A model generated the notes under the pieces. The model ran no database searches and was not told the DNA's origin. It saw only the letters and a program-made list of their open reading frames with translations. Source: Microbacterium hatanonis (GTDB lineage Bacteria; Actinomycetota; Actinomycetes; Actinomycetales; Microbacteriaceae). From it: a stretch of DNA of 64,000 nucleotides. The position numbers and the translations under genes are program-made. Below are positions 56,592 through 64,000 of this stretch, one piece after another. Each line of letters opens with the position of its first letter. Positions within the stretch are counted from its first letter, which is position 1. The stretch covers positions 1,302,001 to 1,366,000 of the forward strand of contig NZ_VRSV01000001.1 in the NCBI RefSeq assembly GCF_008017415.1, in the 5' to 3' direction.

Positions 56592-56974
56592 CGGTCGGCG
56601 TCCGCCCTCAGAGATGGCTCTTCTCGAACGGCGAAGAGGTTGCCGAACGGGTCCAGAAGTTGACAGAGTCGCTCACCGGTGAAGACCGTTTTCGGCCCGC
56701 GGTGGGCTTTCGCGCCATGGGCAGTCCACTCCGCGACAACCGCGTCGACGTCGAGCACCGTCCAATACGGGACCGTCCCGGACGGGCCGGGCGAGTTCAA
56801 CTCATCCATGGCGTGCAACGTCAGACGCGAACGGCCCAGCTCAAACGCAACCAACGCTCCCCCTCGAACGACAGGCTGGCAATTCAGCCGCGCTGCGTAC
56901 CACTCAACCGCGGCGTCCAGATCCGCAACGAAATAGAAGACATTGCCCACCGAATCGAACGAAGCCATGCTCAC
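56588..56974 (-). CDS. VOC (glyoxalase/bleomycin-resistance) family protein
   Basis: A 128-residue vicinal-oxygen-chelate protein. It has the typical beta-alpha-beta start VGNVFYFVADLDAAVEWYAARL, a central VAFELGRSRLTLHAMDE, a second module PYWTVLDVDAVVAEWTAHGAK and the end LLDPFGNLFAVRE with metal-ligand Glu. A role in binding or modifying a small molecule is likely. It overlaps the MFS gene downstream and a short ORF upstream, by four bases each. Confidence 0.85.
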   Translation of the reverse strand: MSMASFDSVGNVFYFVADLDAAVEWYAARLNCQPVVRGGALVAFELGRSRLTLHAMDELNSPGPSGTVPYWTVLDVDAVVAEWTAHGAKAHRGPKTVFTGERLCQLLDPFGNLFAVREEPSLRADADR

Positions 56975-57168
56975 GTGGCATCCATTGCGAGGACGGAACC
57001 GAGGAACGCAAGAGTCGGTCCGATGGCGACCGGGGTGTAGCCGTCTCGACCGGTCTGCTGTGTCTTCCGACGTGGCGGCATCCGCCGGGCGGAAACGTCC
57101 AGGAGCAGCGGGACGGACGGGGCAGATCCGTACTGCACGTCGAGGGTGACGAGTGAGTCCGCTGACAT
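56971..57168 (-). CDS. Short hypothetical protein, overlapping the VOC gene
   Basis: About 65 residues from ATG 57168, which has GGAAGGA 11 bases upstream; an earlier ATG at 57195 is possible. The sequence (DMSADSLVTLDVQYG, then a basic centre and TLAFLGSVLAMDAT at the end) has no family I recognise. It overlaps the VOC gene by four bases in the GTGA pattern used by real genes in this region, which is the main support. It could be a fragment of a longer lost gene. Confidence 0.35.
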   Translation of the reverse strand: MSADSLVTLDVQYGSAPSVPLLLDVSARRMPPRRKTQQTGRDGYTPVAIGPTLAFLGSVLAMDAT

Positions 57169-57325
57169 ATCCGGGGCAGTCCTTCCGTAGTACACATCAG
57201 GCCTGGTGGCTTCGATGCAGATGGTACAAGGTGCAATCGCCCACTGGAGCGTGCAGGACGATGTTCCGACTTTCGTCCGAAGCTTTCGCTTTCGCTCGTC
57301 GCGGGTATCCAGATGTCACCGCCAT

Positions 57326-59212
57326 TTAATGGTCATGCGCGGTGAGCGGGTCATGGCTGTGCCTTGCGATCGTCTCGCCACGTTGCTCCCGCCACTCGCG
57401 CTGTTCGGCAGAGTCGGCGGAGGCGTCTACGAACCGCCGGGCCCGCGTCAGTCCGGATGTCGTCCGGTGGTACCCGCCGAAGTGCACCACCGGGCTCCAC
57501 CCCGTTGACGGGGACTCCAGAGGATCGGCCTGGCCCTCGTAGGCGTCCGAGGCGAACACGACGCGGCCGCCGACTACCGTGAGCTCGGCTTCGATGTGGG
57601 GTATCTCGTCGTCGGCGACGGAAAAGTAGTCGGCGGAGAGGATCACGAGGTCGGCGTACTTGCCGACCTCGATACTGCCCTTGGCGTGCGACTCGCCGCT
57701 GAGCTCGGCGCCGGCGATGGTGTACATCTCCAGCGCTGTTCAGCGGTCGACGAGGTTCCCAGGAGCTGAGCGCTTCACCCCGGCGATGTCGCTGCCAGTG
57801 GTGAGCCAGTGCAAAGCCAGCCACGGGTTGTACGAGGACACTCGGGTCGCGTCCGTCCCGGCGCCCACCGTGAGGCCGGCCGCGAGCAACTTGGTCACCG
57901 GCGGTGCCCACTCGGTCGCGAGAGCCCCATACCTGTTCTCGAATGCCGCCCCTTGGAAATACAGACGGTTCTGCACCGACACGCTGCCGCCGAGTGACGT
58001 GAGTCTTTCGATGCTTCGGTCGCTGATGGTTTCGGCGTGGTCGAACAACCACGGAACCCCGAGGGAGCCGCCAGAATCGCGGGCGATCCTCTCGAACACG
58101 TCGAGATCCTGAACGATGGTTTCGTCGTATGTCGCGTGGATGCGAAAGCCCCAGCCGTTCTCGACCAGCAGGCGGGCCGACGCCTCGAGGTCGGCGGCCG
58201 CACTCTCGCGCAATTGGGGTCGGGGCTCGGCGAAGTTCTCGAAATCGGCGGCGCTCCACACGAGGTTCTCGCCGGCGCCATTGGCGCGCAGCCACTGGTC
58301 GCCGTCGCCGGGTTTCACCATCGATATCCACCGTCGAAGGTCGTCCAACTCTTGCCCCGCCGTCTGGGGGAAGAGGTGATAGGCGATGCGGACGGTCAGC
58401 TCGCCGCGAGCGGCGAGCTGCATCACCGTGCCATAGTCCTCGGGGAAGTCCTGGAACCCACCAGCGGCATCGATGGCGCTAGTCAGGCCGAACCGGTTGA
58501 GCTCGCGGAAGAAATGGCGACTGGACTCGAGCTTCTGATCATCTCCCAGGACCGGACCCTTCGCCAGCGTCGAGTAAAGAACAGACGCGGTGGGGGCCGC
58601 CAGGAGCAGTCCCGTCGGCTCACCGACTCGATCGCGCACGATCTCACCGCCAGGAGGGTTGGGGGTGTCACGGGTGTACCCGATCGCGGCAACCGCTGCC
58701 TGGTTCATCAATGCGGACTGATAAAGGTGCATGACAAATACAGGGGTGTCCGGTGCGGCATCGTTTAATTCCCGCAGCGTCGGAAGACGCTTCTCTACGA
58801 ACTGTGCGGCGCTCCAACCGCCGACGACCCGAACCCACTGACCAGCGGGCGTTCGGGCGGCCTGCTCACGCACCATGTGCAATGCGAGCCGCAAGCTGGG
58901 TACACCGTCCCAGCGAAGCTCCATCAGGTAGTTGTTGCCGCCTCGGATGACGTGTGTGTGAGAGTCGTTCAACCCCGGGATCACACGCCTGTTGAGAGCG
59001 TCGACGACGCGAGTGTCCGTGCCGAGATGTGGCGCCACGTCCGCGTCGGTTCCCACGGCGACGAAGACCCCGTCGGTGACCGCCACGGCGGTTGCCGACA
59101 GCCGGCTTCGGTCGCCGGTGAAGATCTTCGCATTGCGCACGATCAGGTCGGCTCCGCGTCCCGCGTCGGCTTGCGGACGCATCCCACCAACGGGCATCGA
59201 TTCTGTCACCAT
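57326..59212 (-). pseudogene. YtcJ-like amidohydrolase interrupted by an in-frame TGA
   Basis: The reading frame codes for a YtcJ-type metal-dependent amidohydrolase of about 628 codons: LIVRNAKIFTGD, VIPGLNDSHTHVIRGG (metal His pair), FRIHATYDETI, WLFDHAETI and GAGTDATRVSSYNPWLALHW. After NLVDR a TGA at 57740-57742 stops it, then the same frame resumes with TALEMYTIAGAELSGES, GKYADLVILSADYF and the C-terminal VVHFGGYHRTT. With no frame change, a nonsense mutation is the simplest reading. Translation probably starts at ATG 59212 (GAGG eight bases upstream); a further ATG exists at 59254. Readthrough is possible but unsupported. Confidence 0.8.
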
Positions 59213-59368
59213 CTCGATCACCTCGATCTTTCGCGCCGTGATCGGCACCTCCATCGCACGCTAGGAGATGCAGACGCCGCGGTGGCTAGACATTTGTAGA
59301 GGGGGCAGAGGTGGGAGCGCTCGTACGCTTTCTCCCCACGGTAACCGCTCAGGTCGAGAGGGGCACGA

Positions 59369-60805
59369 ATGTCGAACGCGTCACCGAATCCACGGAAAGC
59401 CGCTGTGCGCCCGCCCCCATCGCAGAACCTCGCCTTGATCGTCGTGTGCGCGGCACAATTCGTGCTCCAGCTCGACTTCAGCGTGGTGAATGTCGCGTTG
59501 CCGTCGATCAAGGGCGGGCTGGGGTTCTCTGACAGCGATCTGCAGTGGATAGTCACGGGCTACGCGCTGACCTTCGGCGCGCTCCTGCTGTTTGGCGGCC
59601 GGGCAGGTGACCTCTTCGGCCAGCGGAAGATGCTTCTCCTCGGCCTGATCGTGTTCGGGGTCGGCTCCGTCGGCGGCGGGCTGGCTCCCACACCTGAAAC
59701 GCTTATCGCGGCGCGCTTCGTTCAGGGGGCAGCAGGCGCCCTGGTCTCACCGGCCGCGCTGTCATCACTGACGCTCTTGTTCCCCGACGGTCCAGGACGG
59801 ATTCGAGCGCTGGGCATCTGGCAGGGGGCGACCGCTGCCGGCGGAACCGCCGGAATCGTTCTGGGAGGGCTGCTGGTCGAAGTGCTCGGGTGGAGAAGCG
59901 TCTTCATCATCAACGTCCCGATCGTGATCACGCTCGTCGTTCTGGTACCTCGGGTGATACCGCGACCGGCGCCCCGACAGAGCGTCTCCCTGCACGTCGG
60001 TCCGTCGTTGTTGGTCACCGTGGGCATTGCACTTGTGATCTACGCGCTGAGCAGTTTGGAACAGTACGGGCCGGTGAGTGTCAACACCCTGGCTCCTTTC
60101 ATCACCGGCCTCGTCCTAGTCGCCGGTTTCATCGCGATTCAGGTGCGCTCCCGGGACCCGCTCATCGCGCGCGCGTTGCTTCGCTCACGGCAACGGCGCG
60201 GCGCGTTGGGCGTCATGCTCATCACCGGCGCCGTCCTCGCCGCCTATGTCTACTTCGTTTCGCTCTATCTGCAGACCGTGCTCGGGCTGAGCCCGTTGCT
60301 CACCGGGCTCAGCCTGCTGCCCGCAACACTCACGATCGTCGTGCTCTCGTCATTCATCGCCCGCCGGGTCATCGCGAGGACCGGCCTGAAGTCCTCGGCG
60401 CTTATCGGCGCGCTACTGGTCGCCGGCGGCCAGTCGTGGTTTGTGTCGCTCTCGACCGCGGGCAGCTACCTCCTCAACGTTCTCCCGGCCCTCCTCTTGA
60501 CAGCTGCCGGCATCGGACTGCTGCTGCCCGCGGTGTCCATCGCCGCCACTGCGGACGTCGCGTCGAACGTCCAGGGCGCTGCGGCCAGCCTTCTGACGAC
60601 GAGTCAGCAGGTCGGCGCGGCTCTAGGGGTCGCAGCCCTGGCCACCATCGCCGCGTCCCGGACCTCCGCCGGCGCGAGCGCATCCGGGGGATACTCCACC
60701 GCCTTCCTGGTCTCCGCCATAGCGACGGTCATCGTGGTCGTCATCGTGGCAGCGACCTTCACGAAGCCGGAACCGGCATCTTCAACCCCAGCTGCACATC
60801 CCTAG
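59369..60805 (+). CDS. MFS multidrug exporter, DHA2 (EmrB/QacA) type
   Basis: A 478-residue major-facilitator exporter with 14 predicted helices. The start FVLQLDFSVVNVALPSIKGGLG and LQWIVTGYALTFGALLLFGGRAGDLFG match the D-family motif of DHA2 drug exporters. Motif C-like GPALGGLL is replaced by AAGGTAGIVLGGLLVE. ATG 59369 follows AGAGGGG by six bases. The 9-base gap to the next small gene suggests one transcript. It diverges from the interrupted amidohydrolase. Confidence 0.9.
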   Translation: MSNASPNPRKAAVRPPPSQNLALIVVCAAQFVLQLDFSVVNVALPSIKGGLGFSDSDLQWIVTGYALTFGALLLFGGRAGDLFGQRKMLLLGLIVFGVGSVGGGLAPTPETLIAARFVQGAAGALVSPAALSSLTLLFPDGPGRIRALGIWQGATAAGGTAGIVLGGLLVEVLGWRSVFIINVPIVITLVVLVPRVIPRPAPRQSVSLHVGPSLLVTVGIALVIYALSSLEQYGPVSVNTLAPFITGLVLVAGFIAIQVRSRDPLIARALLRSRQRRGALGVMLITGAVLAAYVYFVSLYLQTVLGLSPLLTGLSLLPATLTIVVLSSFIARRVIARTGLKSSALIGALLVAGGQSWFVSLSTAGSYLLNVLPALLLTAAGIGLLLPAVSIAATADVASNVQGAAASLLTTSQQVGAALGVAALATIAASRTSAGASASGGYSTAFLVSAIATVIVVVIVAATFTKPEPASSTPAAHP

Positions 60806-60814
60806 GAGGAAAAC

Positions 60815-61060
60815 ATGAAAGACGCAGACCACCAACCCGCTCCCCTCCGATTCTCGACCGACATCAAACCGCTCTTTCGTGAGCTCGACCGCAACAGCAT
60901 GGTGAAGGTTTTCGACCTGTGGAACTACTCCGACGTCGCGGAACATCAAGACGCGATTGTCCACTCGCTCGAAAGCGGTGCCATGCCCTGCGACGGCACA
61001 TGGCCTGCCGCCCAAGTAGCCAAGATCAAGCGCTGGATCGCGGAGGGATCTCAGCCCTGA
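60815..61060 (+). CDS. Small conserved protein of unknown function
   Basis: The protein has 81 residues: FSTDIKPLFRELDRNSMVKV, WNYSDVAEHQDAIV, ESGAMPCDGTWP and a Trp-Ile-rich end. I know related actinobacterial proteins with MPCDG-x-WP motifs but no function, and they resemble small cytochrome-like domains without a CXXCH haem site. ATG 60815 follows AGGAGG by six bases. It probably shares the MFS transcript. Confidence 0.65.
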   Translation: MKDADHQPAPLRFSTDIKPLFRELDRNSMVKVFDLWNYSDVAEHQDAIVHSLESGAMPCDGTWPAAQVAKIKRWIAEGSQP

Positions 61061-61249
61061 CTCAGCCGCCCTGAATCTCTCCGCGAGTCGCCCGCCGATC
61101 GACATGGGGACGGCAATCGATCATCCATTGACTGCGGGAGGAGATCGGGTGCTCGCGCAAAGACGGGCGAATACCGCCTTTGCGAGACGGCGGGGATCTG
61201 CGATCCTCAACGTTGGGACATCCGCTGAGCACATTCCCAAAAGGCGTCC

Positions 61250-63520
61250 GTGGCTTCACGTCCCCAGCTAGAGAGACGAACGCCCGTGGCGCAGCATCCG
61301 TTCGGAGAGCTCCTGCGACGCCGTCGCCATTACGCCGACCTCACTCTCGAGCATCTCGCGGAGTTGGCGGGGGTGAGCACGAGGACTGTGAGCGATATCG
61401 AACGAGGTGTCAGCGTTGGCCCACAGCGCCGGACGGTCATCGCTCTGGCTAATGCTCTCGAACTCGCGGATCACGACCGCGCGGAGTTCCTCGGCGCAGC
61501 TCGACTTGGGCGGCTGAGAACTGCGACGAACGTCTCACTGTCTTCTATCCAACCTTTTCGGCTGCCAGATTTCACCGGGCGCGAGGCCGAGATGACGGCT
61601 TTGGTTTCTCTGCTGTCTTCGCGCACCGGTGAGGCAGCGAGCTCGGTGTTGGTGACCGGTATGGCGGGCGTCGGGAAAACGACTGTGGCGCTCGAGGCGG
61701 TTCACCGAGCAACCGCTGGCACGTCCGACGTCCTCTTCGTCAACCTTCACAGCCCAGACACGCTTCCCCTCTTTCCGCTCCAGGTGCTTCAATCGCTGCT
61801 ACGCCAGAAGGGGCCCCAAGAAGAGCACGCCACGATGGAAGGAGCTTTCGCGGCATGGCGTCGCGTCAGCGCCATCGAACCCCTCGCCGTGGTCCTCGAC
61901 AATGTGACCGACGAGGACCAGGTCCGACCGGTGCTCGCCACGGCGCGCCCGGTGGTGGTCGCCCTCACGTCACGCCGATCGCTTGGGGGCCTCGAAGGTT
62001 GCCAGCGAGTCGTGCTCGCGACACTCCCTCGGGCAGACAGCATCGCGTTCTTGGCCCGAATCATTCCGGAAGGTCAGCGAGCACGCGGTGATCTCGCAGA
62101 GCTGGCTGAGTTGTGCTCCGATCTTCCGCTGGCGCTGCGTATTGCGGGAAACCGAATTTCATCTCGTCCTACGTGGACCGTCGAGGACTTCGTGCAACGG
62201 CTGCGCGCGCACTCCTCGCGGCTTCGGCATCTCGTGGCCGGAGATCTCCGCGTCGGCTCGACGTTCGCGCTCTCCTACGAGGCTCTCTCCCCCAGATCCC
62301 GGCAGGTATTCCGGAGCCTTCCACTGATCGTCGGCTCCTCTTTCCGGGCGGACATGGTCGCGTCCATTCATGGATATGACGTGGAGACGACCGATGGAAT
62401 TCTCGGTGAGTTGGCCGACCTTGCCCTCTTGGAACCGTTGAGCGGCGACAGATACCGCATGCACGACTTGCTTCGCATTTTCGCCGAGGAGCGCCTCGGA
62501 GTTTCAGAAACGCCGCAGGAAATAGAACCGGGGCGTGCGCGACTACGAAGTTGGACACTTGAGAAGGCGCGCGAAATGGCACTCGTCGATGAAGAGATGG
62601 ATGCCGCCCACGAGCCGGGGGATGTCACCCTCCCCTCGGCACGAGAGTGGCTGACAACAGAAGCAGACTCGTGGCTGGATGCTCTGAGGGTGGCTGCCGC
62701 TACCCCGACCGACTCCCTTGACTTGGTCCTGGGGACCGCCGAGGCGCTCGTCCAGTTCGCAGAGCGGTGGCTCAGTTTTCCGCATTGGCGAACCGTCGCG
62801 CGCATCGCAGTGACGGCAGCGGAGCAGTTCGGAGATGAAGCCCGTCTGGCAAAGCAACTGCAGATGTTGTCCGCTCTTGAGTTGGGCCTGCTGGATGCGA
62901 ATCCGGATATCGCGCTCGAGATCGCACGCCGTGCCCGCGAGACAGCAGAAAGAGCGGGCGCCGGTGATGCAGCCACGTGGGCGCTCATCTCCATCGCCTG
63001 GAGTGAGACGCACCGCGGTGAGTCAGATGCAGCCCTGAGGGCTGCGAGGCACGCCCTCGAAGAAGCGCTAGAGGGCGGGTTGGTAGAGCCGCAGGTACAA
63101 AGTCGGTATTGGATTGCGATCGGGCTGCTGGACGACGATCCGGAAGGCGCGTTGCACCAGGCAGCCGAGATGCGTACAACCATCGACGACCACGAATCTG
63201 ACTTGTCTCTGCGCCAGTGGAGCACGCTGAACAACCTCTCTACCGCCATCTCCGCGAAAGTGCTCATCCGCCTCGGGCGGTATTCGGAAGCCGTCGAGGT
63301 GGCGAATCGCATGATGGACGACGCGCCGTTCTTCCCGCACGAACCGGACTTCCTAGCTCGCGCGTACCGCCATCGTGGGTTTGCGCACCTCGGGCTCGGC
63401 GAACGCGAGAATGCTCGGAGCGATCTTCGCCGGGCGCTAGACCTAGTGCAAGAGCACGAGCGGCCCGACTGGTGGGCGGCAGAGATTCAGGATGCGCTGG
63501 ATTCTCTCGACCGACCATGA
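61250..63520 (+). CDS. XRE-type regulator with NB-ARC ATPase and TPR region (STAND protein)
   Basis: A 756-residue STAND-class protein. The N-terminal XRE HTH is FGELLRRRRHYADLTLEHLA and GVSTRTVSDIERGVS (about 17-75). The NB-ARC core has FTGREAEMTALVSLL, Walker A VLVTGMAGVGKTTVALEA (about 135-150), Walker B LAVVLDNVTDEDQVRPVL, and the GLPLA-like motif CSDLPLALRIAGNRI. The final 300 residues are helical and TPR-like (ALRAARHALEEALEGGLVEP, AYRHRGFAHLGLGEREN). Such proteins switch on signal binding and activate nearby genes. GTG 61250 has AAAAGG six bases upstream; GTG 61286 is an alternative. Base composition is lower in GC than the core, fitting transfer. Confidence 0.85.
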   Translation: MASRPQLERRTPVAQHPFGELLRRRRHYADLTLEHLAELAGVSTRTVSDIERGVSVGPQRRTVIALANALELADHDRAEFLGAARLGRLRTATNVSLSSIQPFRLPDFTGREAEMTALVSLLSSRTGEAASSVLVTGMAGVGKTTVALEAVHRATAGTSDVLFVNLHSPDTLPLFPLQVLQSLLRQKGPQEEHATMEGAFAAWRRVSAIEPLAVVLDNVTDEDQVRPVLATARPVVVALTSRRSLGGLEGCQRVVLATLPRADSIAFLARIIPEGQRARGDLAELAELCSDLPLALRIAGNRISSRPTWTVEDFVQRLRAHSSRLRHLVAGDLRVGSTFALSYEALSPRSRQVFRSLPLIVGSSFRADMVASIHGYDVETTDGILGELADLALLEPLSGDRYRMHDLLRIFAEERLGVSETPQEIEPGRARLRSWTLEKAREMALVDEEMDAAHEPGDVTLPSAREWLTTEADSWLDALRVAAATPTDSLDLVLGTAEALVQFAERWLSFPHWRTVARIAVTAAEQFGDEARLAKQLQMLSALELGLLDANPDIALEIARRARETAERAGAGDAATWALISIAWSETHRGESDAALRAARHALEEALEGGLVEPQVQSRYWIAIGLLDDDPEGALHQAAEMRTTIDDHESDLSLRQWSTLNNLSTAISAKVLIRLGRYSEAVEVANRMMDDAPFFPHEPDFLARAYRHRGFAHLGLGERENARSDLRRALDLVQEHERPDWWAAEIQDALDSLDRP

Positions 63521-63675
63521 TTGCGGGGCTCTCCACGGCAGACGGGTGAACGAAACCGCCACCCGCAATGCCCGTGGGGGCAGAACACCGACGGCGACCA
63601 CACGGTAATTACCAGCGAGCGGCTACCTCCGACAACGAAGTCGCACCAGCGTGACCGACACAGTGTCGACGGCGG

Positions 63676-63906
63676 AAGGAGTTCGGCCCGCAGGGCGTGC
63701 GCGTGAACACCGTGTCACCAGGCACTACGTACACGACCATCCACGCCGATGGCGGGCGCCCGAACGCTCCCGAGGAGCGCGCCCCCGGTATCCCGTTGCG
63801 CCGCGCTGCGCATCCCCACGAGGTCGCCGACGCCGCCGCCTACTTCTTCGGTTCGGGCGCCGCATCCACCTCCGGCGCCGATCTCCGAGTCACTGGAGGC
63901 AACTGA
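63676..63906 (+). pseudogene. C-terminal fragment of a short-chain dehydrogenase (SDR)
   Basis: The frame from 63676 gives KEFGPQGVRVNTVSPGTTYT, then ERAPGIPLRRAAHPHEVADA, AYFFGSGAAS and GADLRVTGGN, the usual last 75 residues of a classical SDR. The Rossmann GxxxGxG and the catalytic Ser-Tyr-Lys region are absent upstream (the DNA just before codes for nothing SDR-like), so this is a 5'-truncated relic. No start with a ribosome-binding site is seen. Confidence 0.7.
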
Positions 63907-64000
63907 GCCTGCACGGCTCGGACTCCGCAACGCACGCCGCCGAGCGAGACCACCCGTGCAACACGCTCACGGTGTGCAGATCGCTGCGTGCCGAGCCTAG

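Noticed and set aside
57740..57742. Selenocysteine insertion at the TGA
   Set aside because: No homologue expectation for Sec at this site and no selenocysteine genes nearby; the position is not catalytic in the family. A nonsense change is simpler.
51781..64000. A prophage
   Set aside because: No capsid, terminase, tail, lysis or integrase genes are seen; only a broken excisionase remains.

Overview
This window is high-GC chromosomal DNA from an actinobacterium. The gene families and their order fit Microbacteriaceae, most probably Microbacterium or a close relative. The signs are the run DUF4193, DUF3093, dut, DUF3710, DUF3159, acnA, dxs; a convergent parC/parE pair; a major sigma factor with a Lys/Ala-rich N-terminus; SepH; DUF3000 next to RNase D; DUF4191 and RDD genes beside glnA; and many GTG starts with 4-base overlaps. 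The genus is inferred from family knowledge, not computed.

Layout. 1-8.7 kb: GNAT fragment, orphan PemK-like toxin, ammonium transporter with a GlnR-type box, ZapE, rhodanese plus SufE, a RibD_C-type reductase, an alpha/beta hydrolase, DUF3000 and RNase D. 8.7-12.1 kb: a two-gene fatty-acid beta-oxidation operon (thiolase and FadB/FadJ-like). 12.1-21.6 kb: an unusual alanine-centred region. 21.6-51.8 kb: conserved core genes (dxs, acnA, dut, sepH, parC, parE, alanine racemase pair, sigA, PAC2, pepA, lpdA, sucB, glnA). 51.8-64 kb: an accessory region with a broken excisionase gene, a tRNA(Ala)-like fragment, a bicupin oxalate decarboxylase, two MFS exporters, an interrupted amidohydrolase, an NB-ARC/STAND regulator and a truncated SDR.

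Two systems stand out. The first is at 12.2-21.6 kb. A stand-alone alanyl-tRNA synthetase core, cut off just after the minihelix-recognition region, is divergent from a 54-nt tRNA-like sequence at 13678-13731. That sequence has a 7-bp acceptor stem with G3:U70, A73 and an encoded CCA, a 5-bp T-arm with a 7-nt loop, and only a tiny hairpin where the D and anticodon arms should be. These are the identity elements of tRNA(Ala) on a minihelix that probably cannot decode. The RNA is followed by a degenerate phosphopantetheinyl-transferase-like gene, a CycA-type D-Ala/Gly permease and a lactate permease, and a few kb on by an esterase, a membrane protein and an MprF-like aminoacyl-phosphatidylglycerol synthase. 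The inference is that alanine may be charged on a dedicated mini-tRNA for lipid (or other non-ribosomal) transfer.

The second is at 36.8-38.5 kb: two overlapping alanine racemase paralogues with complementary defects. One keeps the PLP-lysine barrel but lacks the catalytic-tyrosine segment of the C-terminal domain. The other has lost most of the barrel and has Arg in place of the PLP lysine, but keeps an intact C-terminal domain. Because Alr active sites form across the dimer interface, this looks like a split, obligately heterodimeric racemase with one working site.

Nitrogen control ties the two ends of the core together: amt and glnA both carry a GTAAC-N6-GAAAC box upstream.
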